From Methanosarcinaceae archaeon (GTDB lineage Archaea; Halobacteriota; Methanosarcinia; Methanosarcinales; Methanosarcinaceae): 12,258 bases of DNA. The stretch covers positions 1 through 12,258 of the forward strand of contig JAUSPM010000037.1 of assembly GCA_030655675.1 (NCBI GenBank). Direction: 5' to 3'. The notes under the pieces were generated by a model. The model did not search any database. It was not told the origin of the DNA and saw only the letters and a list, made by a program, of their open reading frames with translations. The translations under genes were made by a program, and so were the position numbers. Below are positions 6,994 to 12,258 of the stretch, piece by piece; position 1 is the first letter of the stretch; each line of letters opens with the position of its first letter.

Positions 6994-7821
6994 CTAGATC
7001 GTTACACTAAATTCACGATCGTTAAGTGGCTGAACAGGTCGATAGTTGTTTGAGTATATTTCTTGGAAAGCATCGATCTGTGCAGTTGAAAGTTCGACAG
7101 AAGTATCCATCAGGAACCAGTTTACACTTTCAGTGCAAGGTGGGGTTGTGAACGAACCATCATATCGATAGTATGTTCTAACTTCAGGTAGCAGATCAAT
7201 TGCATTAACAGTCACATCTTCAATAGTTTCTACTTCACCCGCTTCAGCAGGTAAATAGTCCCACATTTCCGCATATGCATCATTTTCTTCAGTACCTTCA
7301 TCCATCATGATACCTACTACTGCATATTCACCCTCATCGCTCTGGTGTACCAGATGCATTTCCATGTCAGAGTGTTCACCTGCAATAGTATGTTCACTAA
7401 GCGAGTGGAAATGGAACTGTAGCAGTTTATAGGTATTGTCCTCAACTTCTATCGTACTACCCTCATCATAATCCACTTTAATGCTGTGACCATTGTTGAC
7501 TATGTTGAGCGCTGATGAATCATAGTTGAACATGATATCAGCGTCGTGGGTCAAAGTTCCGGCAGGTATGTCGATTGGTGATTGTTCACTGCCTGATGCA
7601 TCAGGGTATCCAAGTTCAGCCCAATGTTCCGGTCCGCCTTCACCTGTATAACTCCAATGTACCTCTGCTTCTTCTGCATGTTCTTCTTCAGTTGCCTCTG
7701 TGTCTGTATCCTCAACGCCATACACTTTTAGTTCTTCTGTACAGCCGCTTATCAAAACAGCGCCTATAATTAACATACACATAAGTGAAAAAAGTTTTAA
7801 ATTTTTACTTTTTATTAACAA
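6994..7821 (-). CDS. Alpha-class carbonic anhydrase, lipid-anchored (exported)
   Basis: A zinc enzyme interconverting CO2 and bicarbonate, here predicted outside the cell. Starting from TTG at 7821 (275 aa), a signal peptide with lysines, a hydrophobic core and lipobox LISGC (C27) is followed by an acidic linker rich in Glu and Asp to about residue 54. The alpha-CA domain then shows HWSYTGEGGPEHW, SEQSPIDI, NNGHS (proton-shuttle H112), QFHFHSLSEH (zinc H137, H139, gate E143), EMHLVH (third zinc ligand H156) and SFTTPPCTE (catalytic T225). All catalytic residues are present. The Cys usually found before QSPI is Ala, leaving C229 unpaired, so the common disulfide is absent. A GTG at 7845 is open, but AAGGAGG at 7830-7836 sits 8 nt before the TTG and the TATA box position excludes the GTG. 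Monocistronic, with its own promoter and terminator. The alpha class is unusual in methanogens, so gene transfer is possible. Confidence 0.93.
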   Translation of the reverse strand: MLIKSKNLKLFSLMCMLIIGAVLISGCTEELKVYGVEDTDTEATEEEHAEEAEVHWSYTGEGGPEHWAELGYPDASGSEQSPIDIPAGTLTHDADIMFNYDSSALNIVNNGHSIKVDYDEGSTIEVEDNTYKLLQFHFHSLSEHTIAGEHSDMEMHLVHQSDEGEYAVVGIMMDEGTEENDAYAEMWDYLPAEAGEVETIEDVTVNAIDLLPEVRTYYRYDGSFTTPPCTESVNWFLMDTSVELSTAQIDAFQEIYSNNYRPVQPLNDREFSVTI

Positions 7822-7829
7822 ATTGTTAG

Positions 7830-7836
7830 CCTCCTT
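7830..7836 (-). promoter_or_regulatory. Shine-Dalgarno site deciding the carbonic anhydrase start
   Basis: AAGGAGG on the minus strand with an 8 nt spacer to a TTG codon at 7819-7821. Starting there removes eight residues and leaves a compact lipoprotein signal peptide. The longer reading frame from GTG at 7845 would contain the SD inside the gene. Confidence 0.7.
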
Positions 7837-7845
7837 CAAATTCAC

Positions 7846-7858
7846 ACTGATAATCAGT
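7846..7858. repeat. 13 bp palindrome (candidate operator) downstream of the TATA box
   Basis: ACTGAT-A-ATCAGT: two 6 bp arms around one base. It directly abuts the TATA element at 7858-7867 and ends about 10 bp before the SD of the carbonic anhydrase gene. A protein bound here would block the preinitiation complex. Function is inferred from position only. Confidence 0.55.
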
Positions 7859-7874
7859 ATATAAAAAGATTTCG
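7858..7874 (-). promoter_or_regulatory. Archaeal BRE/TATA promoter of the carbonic anhydrase gene
   Basis: Minus-strand CGAAATC-TTTTTATATA: an A-rich BRE-like element followed by a strong TATA box (7858-7867). Initiation about 26 nt downstream falls near 7836, at the SD, giving a short leader and ruling out the upstream GTG start. This is the clearest promoter in the window. Confidence 0.7.
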
Positions 7875-7968
7875 AAATTACGGAACATAAATTTAAACAG
7901 TATCAACTTTCAACTGCAATTTAAAAATATATTTTTCAAGGAACTGCCATAAGCAAACACAACTTATC

Positions 7969-7983
7969 CTTCATTAAATGAAG
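7969..7983. repeat. 15 bp palindrome between aroC and the carbonic anhydrase gene
   Basis: CTTCATT-A-AATGAAG, 7 bp arms around one base, 45 nt past the aroC stop. It could be part of the 3' end of the aroC transcript or a protein site. A further symmetrical AT run, AAAAATATATTTTT, lies at 7923-7936 and might be a second TATA-like element. The rest of the gap shows nothing definite. Confidence 0.4.
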
Positions 7984-7987
7984 ATGT

Positions 7988-8026
7988 ACCGTAACAGCAA
8001 ACTATAAGCACCTATATTGTCACGGT
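7988..8026 (-). terminator. Stem-loop directly after the aroC stop
   Basis: Arms ACCGTAACA (7988-7996) and TGTCACGGT (8018-8026) pair over 9 positions with one mismatch, enclosing a 21 nt loop, starting one base past the TAA. There is no T tract beyond it, so this looks like a 3'-end stability or processing hairpin rather than a classical terminator. Confidence 0.4.
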
Positions 8027-8027
8027 T

Positions 8028-9119
8028 TTACAACGAATTTGCATTTATCCTGCTGCTTCGGATCATGTGATCTACAATGACAATCGCAACCATCGCTTCA
8101 GCGACCGGAACCATCCGTGGTGGTATGGTTGGGTCATGCCGTCCCTGTATCACGATCTCTGTCTCGGTCATCGTTGTCATATCAACAGTACGTTGCTTTT
8201 TTGATATGGATGGGGTAGGCTTAACAGCAGCGCGACAGATTATCGGCATTCCTGATGAAATGCCTCCAATTATTCCTCCGGCATTGTTCGAGTTGGTTAC
8301 AATTTTTCCATCTTCGATTATGAACGGGTCATTCATCTCACTGGCACGCATGTTCGCACATTCAAATCCGGCACCGATCTCGACACCCTTGACAGCCCCG
8401 ATGCTCATGATAGCCTTTGCAATGTCGGCATCAAGTTTATCAAAAACAGGCTCTCCGATCCCTGCAGGCACGCCGCGGGCTATGATCTCAACAACACCTC
8501 CGACACTGTCACCTTCCGAGCGCGCAAGCGCTACTGCATTAAGCATTTTTCCTGCAGCTTCAAGGTCGGCGCATCTTAGCGGAGTTTTTTCAACGTTTTT
8601 GAGTATGTCATCAAATGAAACTGGTTCTGCACGGACACCGCCAAGTTCTATCACATGGGCAGCGATCTCTATTCCGAATTCGGACAGGAGTTTTTTTGCA
8701 ATTGCGCCAGCAGCCACACGTCCAATGGTCTCGCGTGCAGACGATCGTCCGCCACCACGGTGATCACGAATGCCGTATTTGGCAATGTATGGATAATCAG
8801 CATGTCCCGGGCGCGGAGTGTCTTTGATATTATCGTATGATCCTGAATTGGCATCTTTGTTCCACACAAGCATCGATATTGGAGTGCCTGTGGTCTTGCC
8901 TTCGAAAAGTCCTGATAGTATCTCCACACGGTCGGCTTCTGTGCGCGGTGTGGAAACTTCGCTCTGTCCGGGTTTGCGCCTGTCAAGATCCTTTTGTACG
9001 TCTTCTTCACAAAGCAATAATCCTGCAGGGACTCCGTCAACAGTAACACCTACTGCGCGTCCGTGTGATTCTCCCCATGTTGTTATCCTGAATGAATGAC
9101 CAAATGTATTTCCTGGCAT
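8028..9119 (-). CDS. aroC: Chorismate synthase
   Basis: Catalyses the last shikimate-pathway step, 5-enolpyruvylshikimate 3-phosphate to chorismate, using reduced FMN; it feeds aromatic amino acid synthesis. From the chosen ATG (363 aa) the signatures are FRITTWGESHG (10-20, catalytic H19), RRKPGQSEVSTPR (47-59), the FMN-binding stretch PRPGHAD (102-108), RGGGRSSARET (121-131), SNNAGGIIGGISSGMPI and the C-terminal GRHDPTIPPRMVPVAEAM. Length is normal. An ATG at 9131 would add four residues, but GGAG (9132-9135) touches it with no spacer. That GGAG is 12 nt from the ATG at 9119, which gives the family-typical MPGNTFG. The gap to the upstream CDF gene is 59 bp and contains a TATA-like element. 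No flavin reductase domain is fused, so a separate reductant is needed. Confidence 0.97.
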   Translation of the reverse strand: MPGNTFGHSFRITTWGESHGRAVGVTVDGVPAGLLLCEEDVQKDLDRRKPGQSEVSTPRTEADRVEILSGLFEGKTTGTPISMLVWNKDANSGSYDNIKDTPRPGHADYPYIAKYGIRDHRGGGRSSARETIGRVAAGAIAKKLLSEFGIEIAAHVIELGGVRAEPVSFDDILKNVEKTPLRCADLEAAGKMLNAVALARSEGDSVGGVVEIIARGVPAGIGEPVFDKLDADIAKAIMSIGAVKGVEIGAGFECANMRASEMNDPFIIEDGKIVTNSNNAGGIIGGISSGMPIICRAAVKPTPSISKKQRTVDMTTMTETEIVIQGRHDPTIPPRMVPVAEAMVAIVIVDHMIRSSRINANSL

Positions 9120-9166
9120 GATTATATACATCTCCGTGAATCTATTTGATTTTTTCTTACTTTACA

Positions 9167-9177
9167 CAAATTTAAAC
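9167..9177 (-). promoter_or_regulatory. Candidate aroC TATA box
   Basis: GTTTAAATTTG on the minus strand, overlapping the last bases before the CDF stop. A start about 26 nt downstream (near 9145) would give a leader of about 25 nt containing the GGAG at 9132-9135. It is AT-rich background, so support is moderate to low. Confidence 0.35.
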
Positions 9178-9178
9178 A

Positions 9179-10045
9179 TTATGTATTTGTTGCAGGCTCG
9201 ATATGCACGACAACATCACTCACACCTGTAAAACTCTCCTTCAATCGTTTTTCAACATCATGTGCAAGCGCGTGTGCTTTATCCGTATGCATATCCGGGT
9301 GAACCTTTACGTGCAGGTCAATGTGAATATCATCCGCACCGCCGCGTGTCCGTATATTGTGACACTCAATTACACCTTTCATTGCCTCAACGATACAGCA
9401 GATGGCTTCATCATCAATACGGGAAACGTCACATAATGTCTGGGAACTCTGTCGTATGATCATGATACCTGCGCGTACAATGACAATCGCAATTATGAGC
9501 GCAATAAATGGGTCGATGATAGGATATCCCATTTTAATTGCAATAAAACCCAGTATCACAGACAATGACACATATATGTCGCTTCTTGTGTGCATCGAAT
9601 CAGCTACAAGTATCTCACTTTTCAGTTGTACTCCTTTCCGATGTTCATAGGTCGTAACAAAATAATTTATCATTATCGTAGTGACCATCACAACAAAACT
9701 CATAGAGGTTATGTTCGGTTGTGCGCCTGTACTAAACCTGTCAATAGAACTGTGCAGTATTTCTAATCCCACAAACAACAGAAGTACTGCAATGGCGATC
9801 GATGCCATTGTTTCATATTTGCGATGTCCGTATGGGTGGTTCTTATCAGGTGGTCTGGATGCGATCTGGATGCCGATTATTCCGATTATATTTGATACGC
9901 CGTCAAAAAGGGAGTGATATCCATCAGCCTGCATGCTGAGTGTATTTGAGATAATGCCGTAGGCTATCTTGGATATGGCAACAAAAAGATTCAGCACAAG
10001 TATAATTATCAATATTTTTCGTACTTTCTCGAATCGGTTTTCCAT
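9179..10045 (-). CDS. Cation diffusion facilitator family transporter, probable Zn2+ exporter
   Basis: A membrane antiporter of the CDF family that exports divalent metal in exchange for protons. Numbered from ATG 10045 (288 aa), six membrane segments lie at about 10-31, 38-60, 80-101, 116-133, 152-170 and 175-198. The transport site is H44-xxx-D48 (GYHSLFD) in TM2 and H152-xxx-D156 (MHTRSD) in TM5; this HDHD set is associated with zinc selectivity, while FieF has DDHD. The cytoplasmic C-terminal domain (about 205-288) has RTRGGADDIHIDLHV and ends VVVHIEPATNT. ATG 10063 would add six residues (MRILPV), but neither start has an SD. A TATA-like TTTTATAT at 10071-10078 predicts initiation near 10048, so a nearly leaderless mRNA from 10045 is preferred. 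It is divergent from ychF, with aroC downstream. Metal identity is inferred. Confidence 0.9.
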   Translation of the reverse strand: MENRFEKVRKILIIILVLNLFVAISKIAYGIISNTLSMQADGYHSLFDGVSNIIGIIGIQIASRPPDKNHPYGHRKYETMASIAIAVLLLFVGLEILHSSIDRFSTGAQPNITSMSFVVMVTTIMINYFVTTYEHRKGVQLKSEILVADSMHTRSDIYVSLSVILGFIAIKMGYPIIDPFIALIIAIVIVRAGIMIIRQSSQTLCDVSRIDDEAICCIVEAMKGVIECHNIRTRGGADDIHIDLHVKVHPDMHTDKAHALAHDVEKRLKESFTGVSDVVVHIEPATNT

Positions 10046-10063
10046 GACAGGTAGAATTCTCAT

Positions 10064-10192
10064 TGATGCGATATAAAATGTGCTATTTATGTGGGTGGAG
10101 TGTAGTTATCTGCATTTTTATTGTCATTTTTATCCTTTACTTTCGAGCACAAATCAACAAACATTAAATGCATCAACGATATTTACTAAATT
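10064..10192. promoter_or_regulatory. Divergent promoter region between the CDF gene and ychF
   Basis: A 129 bp region (147 bp from the preferred CDF start) serving both strands. Minus strand: TTTTATAT at 10071-10078 fits the CDF gene. Plus strand: CATTAAATG (10162-10170) is about 26 nt before the ychF ATG at 10193, which would give a leaderless transcript and agrees with the lack of an SD. CATTTTTAT occurs twice (10113-10121 and 10125-10133), 12 bp apart, and could be a helically phased regulator site or an alternative TATA. Confidence 0.45.
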
Positions 10193-11374
10193 ATGTCAAT
10201 GACCATAGGCCTTGCAGGCAAACCAAATTCAGGAAAATCCACATTTTTCAAAGCCGCTACCATGGCAGATGTGGAGATCGCAAATTACCCATTTACGACA
10301 ATAAACGCCAACCGCGGTGTGGCATACATACGCGTCGATTGCCCGTGCATAGAAACGGACAAAAGATGTGGCAATTGCAAAGATGGAATTCGTTTTGTAC
10401 CAATTGAGATGATCGATGTGGCAGGCCTTGTACCTGATGCACACATGGGACGCGGACTTGGGAACACGTTTCTCGATGAACTGCGGCAGGCACAGGCGAT
10501 AATCCATGTCATCGATGCATCTGGTGGCACAGATATCGAAGGCAATCCCGTTGATATCGGAAGCCATGATCCACTCGAAGATGTTGATTTTTTGAACCAT
10601 GAACTCACAATGTGGATGGTCGGGATATTGAACCGTAATTGGACAAAACTATCCAGAAAGATACAGGCAGAAGGACTTAATATTGAGCATGCGATAGCAG
10701 ACCAACTTTTGGGCGCAGGCGTAAACAGTGAACAGGTCCACACTGCACAGAGGAACTGCAATATGTTGACAGACCATGTGAAATGGACTGACGATGATCT
10801 GATAACACTCTGCGATGCAATTCGTGCGATCAGTAAACCAATGATAATTGCCGCGAACAAGGCTGATCTTGCGTCAAAAGAGAACATTGAAAATCTCACA
10901 GGTCTTGACATGATGGTAGTGCCAACAAGTGCAGCAGCAGAATTGGCATTAAGGTCAGCAGCGAAAGGCGGCGCAATAACATACATGCCTGGAGATTTGG
11001 ATTTCACGATCGCCTCAGATAAACTGTCAGATGCACAGAAGACAGGTCTTGAAAATGTGCGCGCACTAATCAAGAACAACGATGGCAGCGGAATACAAAA
11101 ATGCATTAACAAAGCAGTGTTCGAACTTCTAAACCTTATCGTAGTGTATCCTGTTGAAGACGAAGGAAAATGGATCGATAAGAATGACCGCATGTTGCCA
11201 GATGCGTTCCTCATGAAAAAAGGATCAAACGCACATGATCTTGCATACATGGTGCATTCGGATATCGGCAACAGATACTTGTATGCTGTGAATGGCAGGA
11301 CGAAGATGAGGCTTGGTGAAAAGCACGAACTTGACAATGGTGATGTTATCAAGATCGTCTCAACTGCAAAGTAA
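10193..11374 (+). CDS. ychF: YchF/Obg-family GTP-binding protein (archaeal type) with TGS domain
   Basis: A 393-residue translation-associated P-loop NTPase of the Obg/YchF family, cytoplasmic and probably ribosome-linked. Motifs: G1 GKPNSGKST (9-17), switch region NYPFTTINAN (31-40), G3 DVAGL (75-79), G4 NKAD (222-225), a G5-like TSAAAE (245-250), and a C-terminal TGS domain (about 310-391) ending DNGDVIKIVSTAK. Bacterial and eukaryotic YchF/Ola1 have lost NKxD and prefer ATP, whereas this protein keeps it and so should bind GTP. A four-cysteine cluster, CPC-x6-C-x2-C (C50, C52, C59, C62), lies between the switch and G3 and could bind metal; I recall similar Cys-rich inserts in archaeal homologues. 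A helical insert (about 120-200) follows G3. No SD precedes the ATG. The cis-prenyltransferase homologue begins 24 bp after the stop. Confidence 0.93.
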   Translation: MSMTIGLAGKPNSGKSTFFKAATMADVEIANYPFTTINANRGVAYIRVDCPCIETDKRCGNCKDGIRFVPIEMIDVAGLVPDAHMGRGLGNTFLDELRQAQAIIHVIDASGGTDIEGNPVDIGSHDPLEDVDFLNHELTMWMVGILNRNWTKLSRKIQAEGLNIEHAIADQLLGAGVNSEQVHTAQRNCNMLTDHVKWTDDDLITLCDAIRAISKPMIIAANKADLASKENIENLTGLDMMVVPTSAAAELALRSAAKGGAITYMPGDLDFTIASDKLSDAQKTGLENVRALIKNNDGSGIQKCINKAVFELLNLIVVYPVEDEGKWIDKNDRMLPDAFLMKKGSNAHDLAYMVHSDIGNRYLYAVNGRTKMRLGEKHELDNGDVIKIVSTAK

Positions 11375-11398
11375 TTTATTTTCAGATTCAAAGTCAGT

Positions 11399-12064
11399 AT
11401 GAATATTATCAATACACTTTATGAGAGATACTTATCAGCACAGATCGCAAAAGTACCAACCGGTATTCCAAAACATGTAACACTGGTACTTGCAGAAAGT
11501 GACCTGCTGAATCCTGATGGCATATCGAAATTGAGATCATTTATAGTATGGTGTAAAAAACTTGGAATAAACATCATCAGCATCCATATTGACATACTTG
11601 ATGTCGAGCAGAATCTCAAAAATGAAATGGTCATGAATCTGATCGATCAATTGCAAACCGTTTTTTCAAAACTCCCGAATGATATCGGATTTGAGATATA
11701 TGGTGAACACGGGAACCTAAAAGATAAACACGAAGGTTCATCCCCACTGGTCTATCTGTTTGTAGGATTTCGCGGCAGGGATGAGATAACAAAAGCAGTG
11801 AGATCATTGTTGCAGGATGTCAAGTCCGGCAAGATCGTGCCGGATGATATTGATGAGAGTATTATAGAATCACATCTGATGATCAGGCACGAACCCGACA
11901 TTGTCATTCGTGCAGGCGGGAAACACCTGTCCGATTTCCTGATCTGGCAATCCGTGTATTCTGAATTGTATTTCACAGATGTCAACTGGAGTGACGTCAG
12001 GAAGATCGATATTTTACGGATAATACGCGATTTCCAGAAAAGACAGCGCAGGTTTGGGAAGTAG
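11399..12064 (+). CDS. Cis-prenyltransferase homologue lacking catalytic residues (NgBR/Nus1-like subunit)
   Basis: A 221-residue member of the undecaprenyl diphosphate synthase (UppS) family. The fold markers are clear: IPKHVTLVL (23-31), GFRGRDEITKAV (123-134), DIVIRAGG (167-174), FLIWQSVYSELYFTDVNW (180-197). The catalytic sites are not. The MDGNGR motif reads LAESD, so the diphosphate/Mg-binding Asp is Ala32, and RTGGExRLSNF reads RAGGKHLSDF, losing the Mg-binding Glu and the Arg. The C-terminus is RRFGK, keeping the RxG motif needed in NgBR and homodimeric enzymes. The best reading is the non-catalytic partner of a heteromeric polyprenyl diphosphate synthase making the lipid glycan carrier, as in DHDDS-NgBR; I recall a two-subunit enzyme reported from Methanosarcina mazei. 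A catalytic partner is not in the window. Only one sensible ATG exists; no SD is visible. Probably co-transcribed with ychF. Confidence 0.85.
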   Translation: MNIINTLYERYLSAQIAKVPTGIPKHVTLVLAESDLLNPDGISKLRSFIVWCKKLGINIISIHIDILDVEQNLKNEMVMNLIDQLQTVFSKLPNDIGFEIYGEHGNLKDKHEGSSPLVYLFVGFRGRDEITKAVRSLLQDVKSGKIVPDDIDESIIESHLMIRHEPDIVIRAGGKHLSDFLIWQSVYSELYFTDVNWSDVRKIDILRIIRDFQKRQRRFGK

Positions 12065-12149
12065 CAATAGAGTATTGGTATTTGTATAGCTGGTGCAGCA
12101 ATGTGGTACCGAGTGTTTAATGAGTGCATGATAAAGACGATTCTACAAT

Positions 12150-12163
12150 CCGCGCATGCGCGG
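12150..12163. repeat. 14 bp perfect GC-rich palindrome
   Basis: CCGCGCATGCGCGG is its own reverse complement and stands out in AT-rich noncoding sequence. With no loop bases it is more likely a dimeric protein site than a hairpin. It ends 7 bp before the TATA-like CTATATAC at 12171. Confidence 0.8.
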
Positions 12164-12170
12164 CGTTACC

Positions 12171-12178
12171 CTATATAC
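12171..12178 (+). promoter_or_regulatory. Candidate TATA box for a gene beyond the window
   Basis: CTATATAC on the plus strand, with initiation expected near 12200. No start codon with an SD follows before the window ends at 12258, so the transcript, if real, could be an RNA gene or have a longer leader. Confidence 0.3.
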
Positions 12179-12258
12179 ACATCGAATTTTCAATTGCTTC
12201 TAGTGTCGAGTCAACCATATAATGTCGCTAGATAGAAAGTATTCAGATAGATGGAAAC

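Larger units (their letters stand above)
12065..12258. other. Intergenic tail after the cis-prenyltransferase homologue
   Basis: This 194 bp stretch shows no gene. It includes a GC-rich perfect palindrome and a TATA-like element (listed separately) that may belong to a plus-strand transcript starting beyond about 12199. No T-rich terminator is apparent after the stop at 12064. Confidence 0.5.

Noticed and set aside
7923..7936. AAAAATATATTTTT as a regulatory palindrome
   Set aside because: AT-only symmetry is common by chance in this intergenic background, and no start site at a suitable distance needs it.
10285..11412. Long 375-codon minus-strand open frame opposite ychF
   Set aside because: It is antisense to a clear GTPase gene, is rich in Ser and shows no recognisable domain.

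Overview
The window looks like chromosome from a methanogenic archaeon of the Methanosarcinales, most likely Methanosarcinaceae. This rests on an archaeal SRP54, two ADP-dependent sugar kinases, an archaeal YchF/Obg GTPase keeping NKAD, an ArgJ with the PNMGTML cleavage site I associate with Methanosarcina, archaeal TATA/BRE-type promoters and several AGGTGA or GGAG ribosome binding sites. The species cannot be read from the sequence. An acidic exported protein hints at a marine or saline habitat, but that is only inference. No mobile element, CRISPR array, tRNA or rRNA was found.

Layout. Nine genes run on the minus strand from about 10045 down to 1, and two run on the plus strand from 10193 to 12064. 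The minus-strand genes, in transcription order, are: a cation diffusion facilitator (zinc-type HDHD site); chorismate synthase aroC; a lipid-anchored alpha-carbonic anhydrase with its own promoter, SD and terminator; a two-CBS-domain protein; argJ; two tandem ADP-dependent phosphofructokinase/glucokinase-family genes; an OGG1-type 8-oxoguanine DNA glycosylase; and the 5' three quarters of srp54, which leaves the window. The plus-strand pair is the YchF-type GTPase followed 24 bp later by a cis-prenyltransferase homologue that has lost its catalytic residues.

How the genes fit together. Most are housekeeping: protein targeting (SRP54), arginine biosynthesis (ArgJ), the shikimate pathway (AroC), ribosome-associated GTPase (YchF) and ADP-driven glycolysis or glycogen turnover (the two kinases). 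The tightest units are kinase 1 to kinase 2 to ogg (29 bp gap, then an 8 bp overlap) and ychF to the cis-prenyltransferase homologue.

Most unusual points: (1) an 81 bp in-frame GGT/AGT/GTT microsatellite inside the OGG1 gene, encoding a Gly/Ser/Val tract in a loop between the catalytic Asp and the C-terminal helix; (2) an alpha-class carbonic anhydrase lipoprotein, where methanogens are known for gamma and beta classes, with a palindrome between its TATA box and SD; (3) an NgBR/Nus1-like, apparently non-catalytic cis-prenyltransferase subunit that nevertheless keeps the C-terminal RxG motif. No wholly new multi-gene system is evident.
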